DNA from: an uncultured Acetatifactor sp.
Lineage (GTDB): Bacteria; Bacillota; Clostridia; Lachnospirales; Lachnospiraceae
Length of the DNA stretch: 64,000 nucleotides
Assembly: GCA_910587555.1 (NCBI GenBank)
Contig: CAJULV010000001.1
Span: 19,142 to 83,141 of the forward strand
Direction of reading: 5' to 3'
Shown here: positions 43,903-53,475 of the stretch, in pieces
How the letters are laid out: every line of letters begins with the position of its first letter
Position numbering within the stretch: the first letter of the stretch is position 1
The notes under the pieces: generated by a model
What the model saw: only the letters and a program-made list of their open reading frames with translations
Database searches by the model: none
Told to the model about the DNA's origin: nothing
Program-made: the position numbers and the translations under genes

Positions 43903-46470
43903 GTGAAGATAATCGATAAAATAATTGGCACACACAGCCAGAGGGAAGTGAAACGCATCCTTCCGCTGGCGGATAAAGTGGATAGCCTGCGCTCCCAGAT
44001 GCAGGCGCTGTCCGACGAGGAACTGAAGGGAAAGACGGCCGAGTTCAAAAAGAGGCTGGCAGAGGGAGAGTCCTTGGACGACTTGCTGCCCGAAGCTTAT
44101 GCCACGGTGCGGGAAGCGGCAAAAAGAGTCCTGAATATGGAACATTTCCGTGTGCAGGTAATCGGCGGTATCATTATGCATCAGGGACGTATCGCGGAGA
44201 TGCGTACCGGTGAAGGTAAGACGCTGGTGGCTACACTGCCGTCTTATTTAAATGCCCTGGAGGGAAAAGGCGTACATGTGGTTACGGTCAACGACTATCT
44301 GGCAAAGCGTGACGCGGAGTGGATGGGGCAAATTCATGAGTTTCTGGGCCTCACTGTGGGCGTGGTGTTAAACAGCATGAATTCCGAAGAGCGCCAGAAG
44401 GCATATCAGTGCGATATCACCTATGTGACCAATAACGAACTGGGTTTTGACTATCTGCGCGACAACATGGTAATTTACAAGGAGCAGCTGGTCCTGCGGG
44501 GGATGCATTTCTGTATTATTGACGAAGTGGACTCGGTATTAATTGACGAAGCAAGGACGCCGCTTATTATTTCGGGACAGAGCGGCAAATCCACCGCCCT
44601 GTATGAGATGTGCGATTTGCTGGCGCGCCGGATGCACCGGGGCGAGGATGTGCAGGAGCTGACCAAGATGGATGCCATCATGGGCGTAGTGCAGGAGGAG
44701 ACGGGTGATTTCATCGTCAATGAGAAGGATAAGGTCATCAATCTGACGGAAGCAGGCGTGAAGAAGGTGGAGGACTTTTTCCATATTCAGAATTTCGCCG
44801 ATGCGGAGAACCTGGAGATCCAGCATAATATCATTTTGGCGCTTCGCGCCCATAATCTGATGTTCCGTGATCAGGACTATGTGGTGAAGGACGACCAGGT
44901 ACTTATTGTAGACGGATTTACGGGACGCATCATGCCCGGAAGGCGCTACTCGGACGGCCTTCACCAGGCAATCGAGGCGAAGGAGCATGTGAAGGTAAAG
45001 CGGGAGAGCAAGACGCTGGCTACCATTACTTTTCAGAACTTCTTTAATCTATTTGATAAAAAATGCGGCATGACCGGTACGGCGCTTACAGAGGAAAAGG
45101 AGTTCAGGGAGATTTACGGTATGGATGTGGTGGAGATTCCCACCAATGTGCCGGTAGCCCGTATTGACCATCAGGATGCGGTGTACAAGACAAGGGAGGA
45201 GAAGCTGGCTGCTATCGTAGAAGCGGTGGAAGAAGCCCATGCCAAGGGACAGCCGGTACTGGTGGGTACCATCACCATCGAAGCCAGCGAGGAGCTGAGC
45301 AAGCTGCTGACGAAGCGCGGAATCCGGCATAAGGTTCTGAATGCGAAATTCCATGAGATGGAGGCGGAGATTGTGGCGGATGCCGGTATTCATGGTGCGG
45401 TTACCATTGCCACCAATATGGCAGGCCGAGGCACGGATATTAAACTGGACGAGGAGGCCAGGAAAGCGGGAGGCTTAAAGATTATCGGCACGGAGCGCCA
45501 TGAGTCCAGGCGTATCGACAATCAGCTGCGCGGACGTTCCGGGCGTCAGGGAGACCCCGGTGAATCCAAGTTCTATATCTCCCTGCAGGATGACCTGATG
45601 AGATTGTTCGGCTCCGAGCGGCTGATTAAGATGTTCAATGCCATGGGCGTTCCGGAAGGGCAGGAGATTGAGCACAAGATGCTCACCAACGCCATTGAGT
45701 CCGCCCAGAAGAAGATAGAGAATAATAACTTCGGTATCCGTAAGAATGTGCTGGAGTACGACAGGGTCATGAGCGAGCAGCGTGAGATTATCTATGACGA
45801 GCGTCTCAGGGTTCTGAACGGCGAGAGCATGAGGGATTTTATCTATAAGATGATTACCGATATTGCGGAGAATTGTGTGGATATCAGTATCAATGATGAT
45901 GCCGAGGTGGACGAGTGGAATTTCAACGAGCTGAATACGCTGCTGTTACCTACCATTCCCCTGCAGCCCGTTACGCCTGAACGTGTGGCGATACGCAAGA
46001 AGAACAGCCTGAAACAGCAGCTGAAGGAAGAGGCCGTGAAGCTGTATGAGAATAAGGAGGCGGAATTCCCCAATGCGGAGGCTATCCGTGAGATAGAGAG
46101 AGTCATCCTGCTGAAGGTTATTGACAGAAAGTGGAACGACCACATCGATGATATGGAGCAGCTGCGCCAGGGAATCGGATTGCAGGCATACGGCCAGCGT
46201 GACCCCCTGGTGGAATACAAGATGAACGGTTACGCCATGTTTGACGAGATGACGCAGAATATCAAAGAAGAGACAGTCCGCCTGCTGTTCCGTATCAGGG
46301 TGGAACAGAAGGTGGAGCGTGAGCAGGTAGCGAAGGTGACAGGCACCAACAAGGATGATTCCGTGGCGAAAGCGCCTGCAAAGCGGAGTAACGCGAAGGT
46401 ATACCCAAATGACCCCTGCCCCTGCGGAAGCGGGAAGAAGTACAAGCAGTGCTGCGGACGGAAAGCGTGA
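43903..46470 (+). CDS. secA: Protein translocase ATPase SecA
   Basis: The product has 855 residues. SecA drives preprotein export through the SecYEG channel at the membrane. Seen here are Walker [13 protein letters not shown], the DEAD-like Walker [18 protein letters not shown], the crosslinking and helicase motifs [13 protein letters not shown], and [13 protein letters not shown] with the Arg-finger block [15 protein letters not shown]. The C terminus ends in the zinc-binding SEC-C motif [14 protein letters not shown], which binds SecB or ribosomes. The start is GTG at 43903, with GAAAGG 11 nt upstream. The gene is intact and is closely followed by prfB, as in many Firmicutes. Confidence 0.98.
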   Translation: MKIIDKIIGTHSQREVKRILPLADKVDSLRSQMQALSDEELKGKTAEFKKRLAEGESLDDLLPEAYATVREAAKRVLNMEHFRVQVIGGIIMHQGRIAEMRTGEGKTLVATLPSYLNALEGKGVHVVTVNDYLAKRDAEWMGQIHEFLGLTVGVVLNSMNSEERQKAYQCDITYVTNNELGFDYLRDNMVIYKEQLVLRGMHFCIIDEVDSVLIDEARTPLIISGQSGKSTALYEMCDLLARRMHRGEDVQELTKMDAIMGVVQEETGDFIVNEKDKVINLTEAGVKKVEDFFHIQNFADAENLEIQHNIILALRAHNLMFRDQDYVVKDDQVLIVDGFTGRIMPGRRYSDGLHQAIEAKEHVKVKRESKTLATITFQNFFNLFDKKCGMTGTALTEEKEFREIYGMDVVEIPTNVPVARIDHQDAVYKTREEKLAAIVEAVEEAHAKGQPVLVGTITIEASEELSKLLTKRGIRHKVLNAKFHEMEAEIVADAGIHGAVTIATNMAGRGTDIKLDEEARKAGGLKIIGTERHESRRIDNQLRGRSGRQGDPGESKFYISLQDDLMRLFGSERLIKMFNAMGVPEGQEIEHKMLTNAIESAQKKIENNNFGIRKNVLEYDRVMSEQREIIYDERLRVLNGESMRDFIYKMITDIAENCVDISINDDAEVDEWNFNELNTLLLPTIPLQPVTPERVAIRKKNSLKQQLKEEAVKLYENKEAEFPNAEAIREIERVILLKVIDRKWNDHIDDMEQLRQGIGLQAYGQRDPLVEYKMNGYAMFDEMTQNIKEETVRLLFRIRVEQKVEREQVAKVTGTNKDDSVAKAPAKRSNAKVYPNDPCPCGSGKKYKQCCGRKA

Positions 46471-46553
46471 ACGAAATCGTCATTCCGTACTGCATCGGCC
46501 CATAGGCTTGTATAAGATGAAAAAACGAAATATAAGAAAGAAGGTGACGTTAA

Positions 46554-47679
46554 GTGGTAGAATTAGATCAGATGAAGACAGAAATCCTGTCTTACGAAAC
46601 TCCATTAGCGGAAGTGAGGGATTCACTTTAACCCTGCTGATAAGGCGAAGCGGATTGAAGAGCTGGAGCGGGAGATGGAAGCGCCGAATTTCTGGGACGA
46701 TCCGGAACGCTCCAATGAGAAAATGAAGGAATTGAAGTCGCTGAAAAGCGTTGTGGAGGGATGCAACAGGCTTTCCGGCCAGTATGAGGATATTCTCACG
46801 CTGATTGAGATGGGGTATGAGGAGGATGATGCTTCCCTGATTCCGGACATACGGGCAGAACTGGACGAATTTATCGGTGAATTTGAGGCATTGCGCCTCA
46901 GTACCCTGCTGTCCGGTGAATATGACAAGAATGACGCCATATTGAAGCTGAATGCAGGAGCAGGCGGTACGGAGAGCTGTGACTGGTGCAGCATGCTGTA
47001 CCGTATGTATACCAGATGGGCGGAGCGCAAGGGTTTCACGGTGGAGGTGCTGGATTTTCTGGACGGGGAGGAAGCGGGAATTAAGTCCGTGACTTTCCAG
47101 GTCAGCGGGACCAATGCCTACGGCTATCTGAAATCGGAGAAGGGCGTCCACAGACTGGTGCGTATTTCTCCCTTTAATGCCCAGGGAAAGCGCCAGACTT
47201 CCTTTGTATCTCTGGATGTAATGCCGGATATTGAGGAAGATTTGGATGTGGAAATCGATGAGAAGGATTTGCGCATCGACACTTATCGAAGCAGCGGTGC
47301 CGGAGGCCAGCATATCAACAAGACTTCTTCCGCCATCCGCATCACCCATATTCCCACCGGGACGGTGGTACAGTGCCAGAATGAGCGCAGCCAGTTTCAG
47401 AATAAGGATAAGGCAATGCAGATGCTGAAGGCAAAGCTGTATCTCCTGAAGCAGGAGGCCAATGTGGAGAAGCTTTCCGATATCCGGGGTGAGGTCAAGG
47501 AAATCGGCTGGGGCAATCAGATTCGCTCCTATGTGCTGCAGCCCTATAAGCTGGTGAAGGATTTAAGGACCGATGTGGAGACAGGAAATGCGGATGCGGT
47601 GCTTGACGGTGCGTTGGATCCTTTTATCAATGGGTATCTGAAATGGATTAATCTGTCGCAGAAGCCTTCGGAAGTGTAA
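46554..47679 (+). CDS. prfB: Peptide chain release factor 2 with programmed +1 frameshift
   Basis: The gene starts at GTG 46554 (AAGGTG 7 nt upstream). After 25 codons it reaches CTT TAA C at 46626-46632. A +1 shift that skips T46629 continues as AAC CCT GCT GAT into the main frame, giving 374 residues. An internal AGGG stimulates pairing 5 nt before CTT. The main part has the anticodon-mimic tripeptide SPF (RISPFNAQGKRQTS) and the GGQ catalytic loop (SSGAGGQHINKTSS). RF2 releases peptides at UGA and UAA; frameshifting in prfB is a known autoregulatory device. Here the internal stop is TAA rather than the usual TGA, which RF1 also reads. The rest is ordinary and intact. Confidence 0.95.
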
Positions 47680-47768
47680 TTCCGGCGGCGCCGGGGCGAA
47701 CAGCCAATGCCACGGAAACGGAATCAGATTTGATAGTACGGAATTAAAATAAACTGCAATAAAAAACG

Positions 47769-47804
47769 GAGGTTGCCGCTTTCGGAAGAGCGGCAGCCTC
47801 TTTT
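47769..47804 (+). terminator. Bidirectional terminator between prfB and the DUF975 gene
   Basis: GAGGTTGCCGCT (47769-47780) pairs with AGCGGCAGCCTC (47789-47800) with one G-U pair. A TTTT run follows on the plus strand, and AAAAAA at 47761-47766 supplies the T run for the opposite direction. Confidence 0.88.
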
Positions 47805-48562
47805 CAGTCTTTTTTCGGATTCATCAGATCCAGGAAGAAGCAGGTATAGGTCATCTGCATATACGGCTCCAGCCACAGGAAGCCGATACCAAAACTCAAA
47901 ATGCATAACAGCATCAGGGGGAGAAATCCCAGTTCCAGTACGAACAGCCTTCCGCGCTGTCCCTTCATGATACGCCAGCAGAGGGCCAGGGTTTCCCTGC
48001 CTGAGTTCTGTGGGAAATCCAGCATCAGGTAAAAGGACATGGCAATACCCAGGGAGACAGGGACGTAAAAGCAAAGGCCGGCTGCCAGGGCGGTCAGAGC
48101 GTACAGCAGCCATTTGATTTCCCCGGTAGCAAGGTAATTCCGGATCAGATACTGTCCGGGCCACAGGCAGAGGGCCTGGCAGAGCATCATGGCAGCTGAA
48201 ATGACTAGGAACTGCTTTGAATCTGTCTTAAATCCGTAGAATAAGTCCCGGATTGCGGCGGGCTGCCCGCAGGCAAGGTTCAGAAAATAGAGTGTGATGC
48301 CCGCGTTCATCACGCCCAACAGGATACCGGCCAGCAGCAGCAGCGCATCAAACAGGAAGGATATGGCTGTGGCCGCGTCCATGGAGCCGGTCATGGCATA
48401 GACGCTGTTCATGGTGGCACTGCAGACCGAATTGATGGACAGCCGTACGGAGCCGGAAATCAGGGTGCTGAGCAGGAGGATCAGAATGCTGCGGGGGTAC
48501 CTGCCTTCCATTTTGTCCTTTGCCGTATTCTTCAGTTCATAGTTTTTTTTATACTGCTTCAT
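47804..48562 (-). CDS. DUF975 family membrane protein
   Basis: The product has 252 residues with about six membrane segments (SILILLLSTLISGSVRLSI, ISFLFDALLLLAGILLG, LFVLELGFLPLMLLCIL). The family start, KNTAKDKMEGRYPRSILI, and the glycine-rich central spans fit DUF975, a family of unknown function common in Firmicutes and encoded singly. The phrase FYGFKTDSKQFLV before a helix and LCWRIMKGQRGRLF near the end are family-like. It is monocistronic and convergent with prfB. No function can be proposed. Confidence 0.75.
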   Translation of the reverse strand: MKQYKKNYELKNTAKDKMEGRYPRSILILLLSTLISGSVRLSINSVCSATMNSVYAMTGSMDAATAISFLFDALLLLAGILLGVMNAGITLYFLNLACGQPAAIRDLFYGFKTDSKQFLVISAAMMLCQALCLWPGQYLIRNYLATGEIKWLLYALTALAAGLCFYVPVSLGIAMSFYLMLDFPQNSGRETLALCWRIMKGQRGRLFVLELGFLPLMLLCILSFGIGFLWLEPYMQMTYTCFFLDLMNPKKD

Positions 48563-48747
48563 GTCAGATGAATCTCCGTTTTTGTTCTAGGATACCATAT
48601 TTTTAACTGCTGCGGGGATTTGCCGGGCTTGCCTGCAAATGTACATGTGCCGGTGAGCGTGGAACCGCCGGCGAGTTGACCGCTTGAGTCAACGGTGCTG
48701 TACCATCAACGCGAAACGCTTCCGGCAGGACGAAGGGCGGAGCCGCC

Positions 48748-49332
48748 TCATACCGCATAGTCAAGATTCATACCCGCATATTTTGCGCGGTCAGCGCTCT
48801 TCAGATCCTGCTGGTAGGGATTGTCTTCATTGTAATATTTGATCTGTGTATGGGTGGTTCCGCCGGACACGTAAGTGCGGCCGCATTCGGGGCAGACGGC
48901 AGTGTGTATGGAGACGGAGGCGGAGACTACCTTTCCGTTCTCGGTGGCAGCCTCTTTATAGGCGTTGGATACATGCTCCTGTTCATGGGCACGCACGGCC
49001 GAGGCGGCGCTTTCAGGGGATACATGCTGAGGCGTCTTGAAAGAAACCATCTCGTCTGAGCCGTCCTTGTACTTGCGGTTTTTGCAGGTTCTGCATTCCT
49101 CGGCGGGATCTTCGATACCCATCTTTTTCTTTCGCTCGTCACGTTCGCTGTCAGATACCTGTTGGCTTCCGGGGATACGGGCATTGCCGCCGGGCTGTTC
49201 GCTGCCGGCTATCCCCGCCTTTTCGCCGGTTATGGTTCTGCCAGGGGAGGTGCCAGCCGCTTCATAACCTGCAGATGCCGCTCCTGTCCCGTAATAATTG
49301 CCGTATGTGTTGCTGATTGGTGAGAATGTCAT
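48748..49332 (-). CDS. Putative zinc metallopeptidase-like protein (HExxH)
   Basis: The product has 194 residues. The first 75 are Gly/Ala/Ser-rich and unstructured. A first cysteine pair, CRTCKNRKY, and a second, CPECGRTYVSGG, flank an HExxH motif in VRAHEQEHVSNA. The block HVSPESAASAVRAHEQEH and ASVSIHTAVC recall the SprA-related/CJM1_0395-like putative metalloprotease family. There is no signal peptide or membrane span. The ATG follows AGGAGG by 8 nt. It lies 70 bp behind the DUF4190-like gene on the same strand, and the two may be co-transcribed. Activity is not proven; the HExxH could bind zinc for structure. Confidence 0.7.
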   Translation of the reverse strand: MTFSPISNTYGNYYGTGAASAGYEAAGTSPGRTITGEKAGIAGSEQPGGNARIPGSQQVSDSERDERKKKMGIEDPAEECRTCKNRKYKDGSDEMVSFKTPQHVSPESAASAVRAHEQEHVSNAYKEAATENGKVVSASVSIHTAVCPECGRTYVSGGTTHTQIKYYNEDNPYQQDLKSADRAKYAGMNLDYAV

Positions 49333-49402
49333 GGTAATGGCCTCCTGGTTGTTATTTCCGTCTGTTTTATATCCGTATTATGTTTCCTGCTTTGATAAAA
49401 AC

Positions 49403-49861
49403 CTAATCGAAAGAGTACCCATACTCCTCCATCATCTCCGAGAAAGGAATTCCGTACATCTGCTGTGTCATTGTATCCAGCCGCATCCGGAAAGATTCAT
49501 TTTTCATCATAACAGGCAGCATGACAAAGGAATAAACCATGAGAAGGAGGGCGCCGGCAAACCCGATGACGGAAAGCGTCAGCCCGGTGACGCAGGCAGA
49601 ATTCATCCTGCGCCCTTGGCGGTGGGCAAGAACGGCGAATAGGATACCCAGCGCTCCCAGGGGCAGAGACAGTATGATGGTGCAGCAGGTGGCGACGGAC
49701 AGAAGCCCGCATACAGCCGCCGCGACAGAGAATGCCTGCCCGTAGGGCCTGTGGGTGGGCTGGTTGTAATAGCTGCTGTTGGAAGCGTTGCTGTTCCATC
49801 TGTCCCACTGGCCGTTGTCCCGGTTATCCCGGTTGTTTTGTCCGTTCTGGTTATAGTCCAT
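49403..49861 (-). CDS. DUF4190-like small membrane protein
   Basis: The product has 152 residues. An Asn/Gln/Arg-rich N terminus (about 1-42) is followed by two membrane spans, FSVAAAVCGLLSVATCCTII and GLTLSVIGFAGALLLMVYSF, separated by LGILFAVLAHRQGRRMNSA. This layout is that of DUF4190 proteins: a polar tail, two spans, and a short C-terminal domain (MTQQMYGIPFSEMMEEYG). AAGGAG-type pairing (AAAGGAG) precedes the start. The promoter is at 49897-49925. The role is unknown. Confidence 0.75.
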   Translation of the reverse strand: MDYNQNGQNNRDNRDNGQWDRWNSNASNSSYYNQPTHRPYGQAFSVAAAVCGLLSVATCCTIILSLPLGALGILFAVLAHRQGRRMNSACVTGLTLSVIGFAGALLLMVYSFVMLPVMMKNESFRMRLDTMTQQMYGIPFSEMMEEYGYSFD

Positions 49862-49896
49862 TGTACAGGCTCCTTTACATGGTAATGCTTTCTTCT

Positions 49897-49925
49897 ACTT
49901 TACCATTTTTCACCGGTTCTGTCAA
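49897..49925 (-). promoter_or_regulatory. Promoter of the DUF4190-like gene
   Basis: On the minus strand TTGACA (49925-49920) and TAAAGT (49902-49897) have 17-bp spacing, 36 bp before the start codon. Confidence 0.72.
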
Positions 49926-49975
49926 AAAATATTTGCGGGGCGGACAGGCCGTTCAGGCAGGGCACTGAACTGTTA

Positions 49976-50508
49976 CTACCCGGCAGTATTGTCCTCATCA
50001 TAGTACTGTGCCTGGGCGTGCCAAAGCTCGTGGTACTTTCCGGCTGTATCGGAAACCAGTTCTTCATGTGTTCCCTTTTGGACGATGCCGCCCCTGTCAA
50101 ACACAAGTATCTCGTCGCAGAACTTGCAGGAGGAAAGGCGATGGCTGATGTAGATGGCCGTCCTGTCCTCAATGATATCGTTAAATTTTCTGTAAATCTC
50201 GGCTTCTGCGATGGGGTCCAGGGCGGCGGTGGGCTCATCCAGCACGATGAAGGAGGCATCTCTGTACAGGGCCCGGGCCAGGGCTACCTTCTGCCGTTCG
50301 CCGCCGGACAGGTCGATGCCGTCCTTGTCCAGTGTCTTGTTCAGACAGGTGTCCAGGCCTTTGGGGAGTTTTTTCAGACTTTCCGAAAAGCCCGCTTTTT
50401 CCAGGCAGGAGAGCGCCCGCGCCCGGTCGTATTCGGAGGAGGCGGCTACATTTTCGCCAAGGGGCATATCCGCCAGGGTGAAATCCTGGAACACAACGGA
50501 AGTGGGGG
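49976..50508 (-). pseudogene. Tail of a second ABC exporter half (no membrane domain, no Walker A)
   Basis: The frame holds the second half of an exporter ATPase: Q-loop VVFQDFTLADMPL, signature LSGGERQKVALA, Walker B FIVLDEPTAALDP, switch His ISHRL and a normal C terminus ending YYDEDNTAG. The Walker A, first half of the ATPase and entire membrane domain are absent. It is fused upstream, in a different frame, to the end of the larger exporter gene at about 50508. An ATG 28 bp upstream of the homology belongs to the other gene. It is probably not functional. Confidence 0.8.
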
Positions 50509-52271
50509 CCTTCCTCAAATATCTGCCCGTCCTCAATCAGGATGATGCGGTCACAGAAACGGGTGGAAGCCAGGCGGTGGGAGATGTATACGGAGGTGCG
50601 CCCCCTGGTCATCTCATGGTATTTTCCGTACAAATCGGCTTCCGCCAGAGGGTCCAGGGCAGCGGTGGGCTCATCCAGTATTACGAAGGGGGCATCTTTA
50701 TAGAGCGCCCGGGCCAGCATCAGCCGCTGGGTTTCACCGCCGGAGAGCATGACGGCATCCTCATGGACATTACGGCACAGCTTCTCATCATACTGCTTCG
50801 GCAGGGATTGTATTTTTTCGGTAAGCCCGGCTTTTTCGATGCATTCACGGACACGGGGCATATCGATGGCATCTTCTGTCTGGGCCACATTGGCGGCTAT
50901 GGTGACGGCCAGCAGGCTGAAGTCCTGGAAAACCACGGAGAACATCCGGTAATAATCACTGCGGTTATAGCATCGGATGTCCTTTCCGTCCAGAAGCACG
51001 CTTCCCTGCGTGGGATCCAGAAGACCGCACAGGAGCTTGACCAAAGTGGTCTTGCCGGCGCCGTTTAAGCCCACCACACCCAAATTTTCACCGGGATGCA
51101 GGGTCAGGCTGACATGGGAGAGGACGTCCTTCCGGGCGTCCGGGTAGCGGAAGGACACGTCCTCCAGACGGAGTTCATAGGGATGGTCAGGAACCGGATC
51201 CAGGCTTTGTCCCGCTTCGAAGAGGAACGGTTCCGGGTATTCCAGGCATTCCCTTATACTGGACAGATCCAGTCCCTGGCGGTGCAGGGTGAGCAGATTA
51301 TTTAAAATACCGCTGACCCATTGGGAGAAATTGCCTGCCGCAGTGAAATACAGTAAAAATAGGGATACGCTCAAGGAATCGGTAAGCATCATGCGGATCA
51401 GGTAAGCGTAGACGAGGCCGTTGCGCAGGAATGCCAGCACCAGGTCGGCAATGGAACCCCAGATGTAGACATTGTTTGCCCTCCGATGGAAGGCCCGGTA
51501 TGCCAGGCAGGTTTTCCGGTAAAGATCCTCCAGCCAGGGGCGCATGCCGAAAAGGCGGATGTCTTTGGCCATTCCGGGGCTTTCGGCGCAGCTGAAATAG
51601 TATGCAAGGGTATTGCAGAGCCTACCCTCCTCATCCCTGTGTCGATAACCGTATTCACTTAAACGTTTATTCGTAAAATAGCCCAGGAGGGAGGCGGCGG
51701 TGACCACCAGGAGAAGCAGCGGGTTCACGGATGTCAGCAGGGCCAGGTAAAGCAGGAAGCCCAGTACATTTTTGAGAAGGGCGGACAGCGTGTCCCAGAC
51801 GGCTTCGGCGGCGTCGGCATTTGAGAGGACGGCCTTCCTGGCCCTGGCCTGCAGATTCCGGAATTTCTCGTCGAATTCTACATTGGGATAGGAAGTTGTG
51901 GCCATTTTTGTATTCATTTTTGTAATTAGGGCCTTCCGAACGGTAACTTTGCCGTACAGGGAATTGACGATGATATATTCGGAGGCAGCGTTCAGCAGCA
52001 TGGTCATCAGAACGAAAATACCGATGAGGCCAAGGAGCGTCCCCAAAGAGGAGCGGTTTTCCACGGCGCCCAGGATGACCGGTGTGATGGTAAGTGATGT
52101 CAGATTGGAAGCCACTGCCAGCAGGGCGGTGAGCGTACACAGGACCAGTACCTTTTTCTCCCTTTCCCGTACGGCCAGCGCAATCATGTACCAGGCCGAC
52201 TGCCACATGTTGTACCTGGGTTTCGGGGTTTTTTCTTTTCCTGGAGCGGCTTGTATGTTGTCTGTAGTCAT
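50235..52271 (-). pseudogene. ABC exporter half with replaced C terminus (deletion fusion)
   Basis: The frame encodes 678 residues, of which the first 588 are a normal exporter half: six membrane spans (about 40-330), Walker A VVGLNGAGKTTLVK, Q-loop SVVFQDFSLLAVT, signature LSGGETQRLMLA, Walker B FVILDEPTAALDP, and switch His ISHRL. After GQIFEEG near residue 588, where a GTHEEL-type tail is expected, the sequence runs out of frame into the second transporter and adds about 90 non-homologous residues. The ATPase motifs are complete, so activity is possible, but the partner is broken. The ATG at 52271 is preceded by GGAG. Confidence 0.8.
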
Positions 52272-52477
52272 GGATTTGGATTCTCCTTATCAAGGGTTTC
52301 GGCGCTGCCCGTCCGAAAATCAGGCAGGGTACTTTCCGGGCAGCAGCTGTTTTCGTGTTCCGGCGCCGGGGAACGTATATGCTTACATTATAGCACGGAT
52401 ATGAAAAAAACGGGAATTTGGGGACGAAATGTTTCCTGCGGGGGACGAAATGCAGAAATGTTGCCGGCAGAAAGTAA

Positions 52478-52506
52478 TTGCCAGAATCTGCAAAATAAGA
52501 TATGAT
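52478..52506 (+). promoter_or_regulatory. cutC: Promoter of cutC
   Basis: TTGCCA (52478-52483) and TATGAT (52501-52506) with 17-bp spacing, 27 bp before the start codon. The same gap should hold the promoter of the divergent ABC exporter, of which only a TATAAT-like box is visible. Confidence 0.75.
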
Positions 52507-52533
52507 AGGCGTAACGGAAAGGAAGGGAGTCGG

Positions 52534-53337
52534 ATGAAAAACTATACTTTGGAAGTATGTGTGGATTCTGCGGAATCGGCGGAAGCGGCTGTGAGAGGCG
52601 GGGCGGACCGCCTGGAATTATGCGGGAACCTGGTTATCGGGGGGACGACGCCGGAGGAAGCGCTGTTTGAGAAAATAAGGGGATTGGCAGATATCAAAGT
52701 CAACGTGCTGATCCGCCCCAGATACGGGGATTTTCTATATACCGATTATGAATTTGATATTATTTCGCGTAGCGTAATGCGTTTCCGGGAAATGGGGGCG
52801 GACGGCGTGGTGGTGGGCTGCCTGCTGCCGGACGGTTCTCTGGATGTGGAACGGATGAAGCGGCTGGCGGAACTGGCCGGTTCCATGGACGTGACACTGC
52901 ACCGCGCCTTTGATATGTGCCGTGAGCCGTATGAGGCCCTGGAGCAGGCTAAAACGCTGGGAATCCGTACGATTCTTACTTCCGGGCAGCAGGAGAGCTG
53001 CTGGGAGGGCAGGGAACTGATCGCCGGGCTGGTGAAGGAGGGCGGCGGGCAGGTGGATATCATGGCAGGCGGGGGTGTGGAGGCTGACACCATTGGGAAG
53101 CTGGCCTCTGCAACCGGGGCCGTAAGCTACCATATGTCGGGGAAGGTGGTGCTGGACAGCCGGATGGTTTACCGTAAACAGGAGGTGTCCATGGGGCTGC
53201 CTGGGCTGGACGAGTACCGGGTTTTTCGGACATCTGAGGAAAAGGTCAGGGCGGCGAAGGGGGTACTGAATGCGCTTTCGTGCGATTTTACGGGAGTTGG
53301 CGGGAAATTCCCCGAAAAAATACAATCTGATTCTTGA
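52534..53337 (+). CDS. cutC: CutC family protein
   Basis: The product has 267 residues from the ATG at 52534, which follows a strong GGAAGGGAG; the upstream open part has no family similarity. CutC proteins are TIM barrels first linked to copper homeostasis, though their enzymatic activity is not settled. Recognisable blocks are LEVCVDSAESAEAAVRGGAD with RLELC, LIRPRYGDFLYTDYEF, TLHRAFDMCREPYEAL and TSGQQESCWEG. The gene is separated from hisS by a promoter whose -35 box overlaps its stop codon. It is followed by no terminator, so read-through into hisS is possible. Confidence 0.9.
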   Translation: MKNYTLEVCVDSAESAEAAVRGGADRLELCGNLVIGGTTPEEALFEKIRGLADIKVNVLIRPRYGDFLYTDYEFDIISRSVMRFREMGADGVVVGCLLPDGSLDVERMKRLAELAGSMDVTLHRAFDMCREPYEALEQAKTLGIRTILTSGQQESCWEGRELIAGLVKEGGGQVDIMAGGGVEADTIGKLASATGAVSYHMSGKVVLDSRMVYRKQEVSMGLPGLDEYRVFRTSEEKVRAAKGVLNALSCDFTGVGGKFPEKIQSDS

Positions 53338-53362
53338 CAGTAATCGGGAAAAAATATATCAT
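53334..53362 (+). promoter_or_regulatory. hisS: Promoter of hisS-aspS
   Basis: TTGACA (53334-53339) and TATCAT (53357-53362) with 17-bp spacing. The -35 box overlaps the cutC stop codon. The 113-nt leader shows no T-box core. Confidence 0.82.
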
Positions 53363-53475
53363 ATTAAGAATAATCAAATCCCATGTGCGCCTGATAGCGG
53401 AGGGGCGGCAGGGGGTGTGAATCAGGGAGTGCGAGAGACGGCGATTTCGGCTGTTGTACGGAAAGAGAGGACATT

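Noticed and set aside
43027..44181. Long minus-strand open frame across the permease end and secA start
   Set aside because: It covers two clear genes and the secA promoter on the other strand, has no ribosome site and no family-like sequence.
50400..50600. Single-base sequencing error as cause of the exporter frameshift
   Set aside because: Restoring the frame would not return the missing ATPase half and membrane domain of the second gene; a large deletion is required.
53363..53475. T-box leader before hisS
   Set aside because: No GGTGG-type core, specifier loop or terminator/antiterminator pair could be found in the 113-nt leader.
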